Origin: Streptomyces sp. M92
Lineage (GTDB): Bacteria; Actinomycetota; Actinomycetes; Streptomycetales; Streptomycetaceae
Direction: 5' to 3'
NCBI RefSeq assembly: GCF_028473745.1
Contig: NZ_CP101137.1
Location: 2,976,001 to 3,040,000, forward strand
DNA length: 64,000 nucleotides
Numbering within the stretch: position 1 is the first letter of the stretch; each line of letters opens with the position of its first letter. This document shows, in pieces, positions 62,503-64,000 of this stretch. Position numbers and translations under genes: made by a program. The notes under the pieces were generated by a model, which worked only from the letters and a program-made list of their open reading frames with translations, did not search any database and was not told the DNA's origin.

Positions 62503-64000
62503 GTGCGCATCGGACTGCTTACGGAGGGTGGCTATCCGTATGTGAACGGTGAGCCCGGACTCTGGTGTGACCGGCTCGTGCGAGGGCTCGAGCAGCACGA
62601 GTTCGACGTCTACGCGATCACCCGCGGCGAGCACCAGGAGGCCGAGGGGTGGGATCCGCTGCCGCCGCAGGTCGGCCGGGTGCGTACCGCGTCACTGTGG
62701 GACGCCGAGGACGACGGGGTCGTGTACGGACGGCGCACGCGCCGGCGCTTTGCCGAGTACTACGGCGAACTGGTCGCGATCCTCTGCGCAACCGTTCCCG
62801 AAGAAGCCTCCGGCCGGGCGGGGTCCGCGGCGTCGAGAGCGGACGCGACGGGCGCCCGCGACCAGTTCACCCAGGAGGCGGACCGTTTCGCCAACGCGCT
62901 GTACGGCCTCGCCGAACTCGCTCGTGACAAGGGCGGACTGCCCCGCGCACTGCGCTCGGAGACCGCCGTGCGCGCCCTGGAAAGCGCCTGTCGTGCGCCC
63001 GGCGCCCACCGCTCCGCGCGCGAGGCGCGCGTGTTTGATCTGCTCACCGTCGTCGCGCGCCTCGAAAGCATCCTGCGCCCCCTGTCGCTCGACTGGTACC
63101 AGGACGACGGGCTGGGCGCCGTCGACCTGTGCCACGCGGCCTCCGGCGGCACCGCCGCCCTGCCGGGCCTGCTCGCCCGGCACTTCTGCGAGGTGCCCCT
63201 GCTGCTGACCGAGTACGGGGTGCGGCTGCGCGCGCACTACCTCAACGAACCCGACTCCTCGCCCTCCATACGGTTCCTGCTGGCCGCCTTCCACGGCCGG
63301 CTGGCCGCCGAGACCTACCGGCGCGCGGCTTTCATCACGCCCGGCAACACGCATGCCCGACGCTGGCAGGAGCGCTGCGGAGCAGACCGCGCCAAGCTCC
63401 GTACGGTCCACCCGGGCATGGACGCGACCCCGTTCGCCGAGGTGGGGGAGTCCCCGGAACGCTCCGATCCGCACACCCTGGTCTGGGTCGGCCGGGTCGA
63501 GCCGGCCAAGGACCTCGTCTCGCTGCTGCACGCCTTCGCGGAGATCCGCAAGGACGAGCCCAAGACCCGCCTCAGGATCGTGGGCGGCCCCTCCGGGCCC
63601 GAGGGCGCGGCCTACCTCGCCCACTGCAAGGGCCTGGCCGCGCAGCTCTTCCCCGACGAGGCCGACGGACCACACGCCGTCGGCAGCAATCCGGTGACCT
63701 TCGAGGAGATCGGCGGGCCGGAACTTCCCTCCCGCGCCGACGCGTACGCCTCGGGGGCCCTGGTGGTCCTCTCCAGCGTCGTCGAAGGCTTCCCGACGGG
63801 CCTGGTCGAGGCCATGTTCTGCGGCCGGGCGACGGTGTCCACGGACGTCGGCGCGGTGGTGGAGGCCATCGGTGGCACCGGACTCGTCGTGCCGCCGCGC
63901 AACCCCCGGGCGCTCGCCGAGGCGTGCGTCGCCCTGCTGCGTGATCCCGAGCGCCGTGCACGCCTGGGGGCCGCCGCGCGCGCCCGCGCACTGGAGCTGT
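62503..64000 (+). CDS. Glycosyltransferase family 4 (PelF-like, DUF3492), 3' end outside window
   Basis: An open frame starts at GTG 62503 (RIGLLTEGGYPYVNGEPGLW) and runs through the end, about 499 codons. Residues 1-270 match the DUF3492 region of PelF-like enzymes, and the rest is a GT-B glycosyltransferase 4 domain with LVWVGRVEPAKDLVSLLHAF and the nucleotide-sugar site VVEGFPTGLVEAMFCG. It should transfer a sugar from a nucleotide donor, perhaps in polysaccharide export, but the acceptor is unknown. The ribosome binding site is weak (GGGGG). Confidence 0.9.
   Translation, partial: MRIGLLTEGGYPYVNGEPGLWCDRLVRGLEQHEFDVYAITRGEHQEAEGWDPLPPQVGRVRTASLWDAEDDGVVYGRRTRRRFAEYYGELVAILCATVPEEASGRAGSAASRADATGARDQFTQEADRFANALYGLAELARDKGGLPRALRSETAVRALESACRAPGAHRSAREARVFDLLTVVARLESILRPLSLDWYQDDGLGAVDLCHAASGGTAALPGLLARHFCEVPLLLTEYGVRLRAHYLNEPDSSPSIRFLLAAFHGRLAAETYRRAAFITPGNTHARRWQERCGADRAKLRTVHPGMDATPFAEVGESPERSDPHTLVWVGRVEPAKDLVSLLHAFAEIRKDEPKTRLRIVGGPSGPEGAAYLAHCKGLAAQLFPDEADGPHAVGSNPVTFEEIGGPELPSRADAYASGALVVLSSVVEGFPTGLVEAMFCGRATVSTDVGAVVEAIGGTGLVVPPRNPRALAEACVALLRDPERRARLGAAARARALEL

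Overview
The window is chromosomal DNA from a high-GC actinomycete, almost certainly a Streptomyces. Codon third positions are nearly all G or C, GTG starts and GTGA or ATGN stop/start overlaps are common, and a bldK-type oligopeptide permease operon and a mycothiol gene (mshB) are present. It reads as core chromosome. I saw no phage, insertion sequence, CRISPR array, rRNA or tRNA gene, and no biosynthetic gene cluster.

Layout. Bases 1-3.1 kb hold the end of a peptide-binding lipoprotein and the GTPase gene typA. From 3.1 to 10.3 kb lies bldKABCDE (permease, binding protein, permease, two ATPases) behind an 850-base leader. A second, paralogous oligopeptide ABC operon in the usual order (binding protein, two permeases, two ATPases) runs to 16.0 kb. 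From 16 to 24.5 kb come an S9 peptidase, a small membrane protein, mshB, a membrane protein, a large anchored PG_binding_4 protein, a SirB1-like transglutaminase protein and a GNAT protein. From 24.6 to 33.7 kb come fdxA, dapC, two secreted or anchored envelope proteins, dapE, a LOG-family protein, folP2-type, a DivIVA-like protein, tag, an enoyl-CoA hydratase and a DUF3117 protein. From 33.7 to 40.2 kb is an envelope-stress block: O-methyltransferase, ECF sigma factor, zinc-binding anti-sigma factor, HtrA protease, tatB and an unknown protein. From 40.3 to 46.6 kb the genes are mostly on the minus strand and centre on metals: Mrp ATPase, DUF1003 membrane protein, a soluble MgtE-N/CBS protein, a lipoprotein, and corA with a long leader. 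The rest holds a SUFU-domain protein, an MFS transporter, a zinc-ribbon protein, a PHP phosphoesterase, a MarC protein, an NYN protein, hydrolases, a DEAD-box RNA helicase with a long basic repeat tail, a ferritin-like protein, DUF3107, a TetR regulator, a DUF3152 putative metalloprotease and the start of a glycosyltransferase that runs off the end.

The order mshB - fdxA - dapC - dapE - LOG - folP2 - DivIVA-like - tag - DUF3117 - O-methyltransferase - sigma - anti-sigma - htrA - tatB - mrp - MgtE-N - corA follows, from memory, the Mycobacterium tuberculosis Rv1170-Rv1239 region. It is therefore an old actinobacterial backbone, with streptomycete insertions.

Points that deserve a second look: two genes with apparently broken frames at C or G homopolymers (htrA and the helicase tail); an O-methyltransferase whose conserved N-terminus can only start at ATT; a small ORF before bldKA that looks like the start of a lost binding-protein gene; a short leader ORF before corA; a repeated -10 to ATG spacing that suggests leaderless mRNAs; and a tight DUF1003 plus MgtE-N/CBS gene pair that may be a split magnesium-sensing module.
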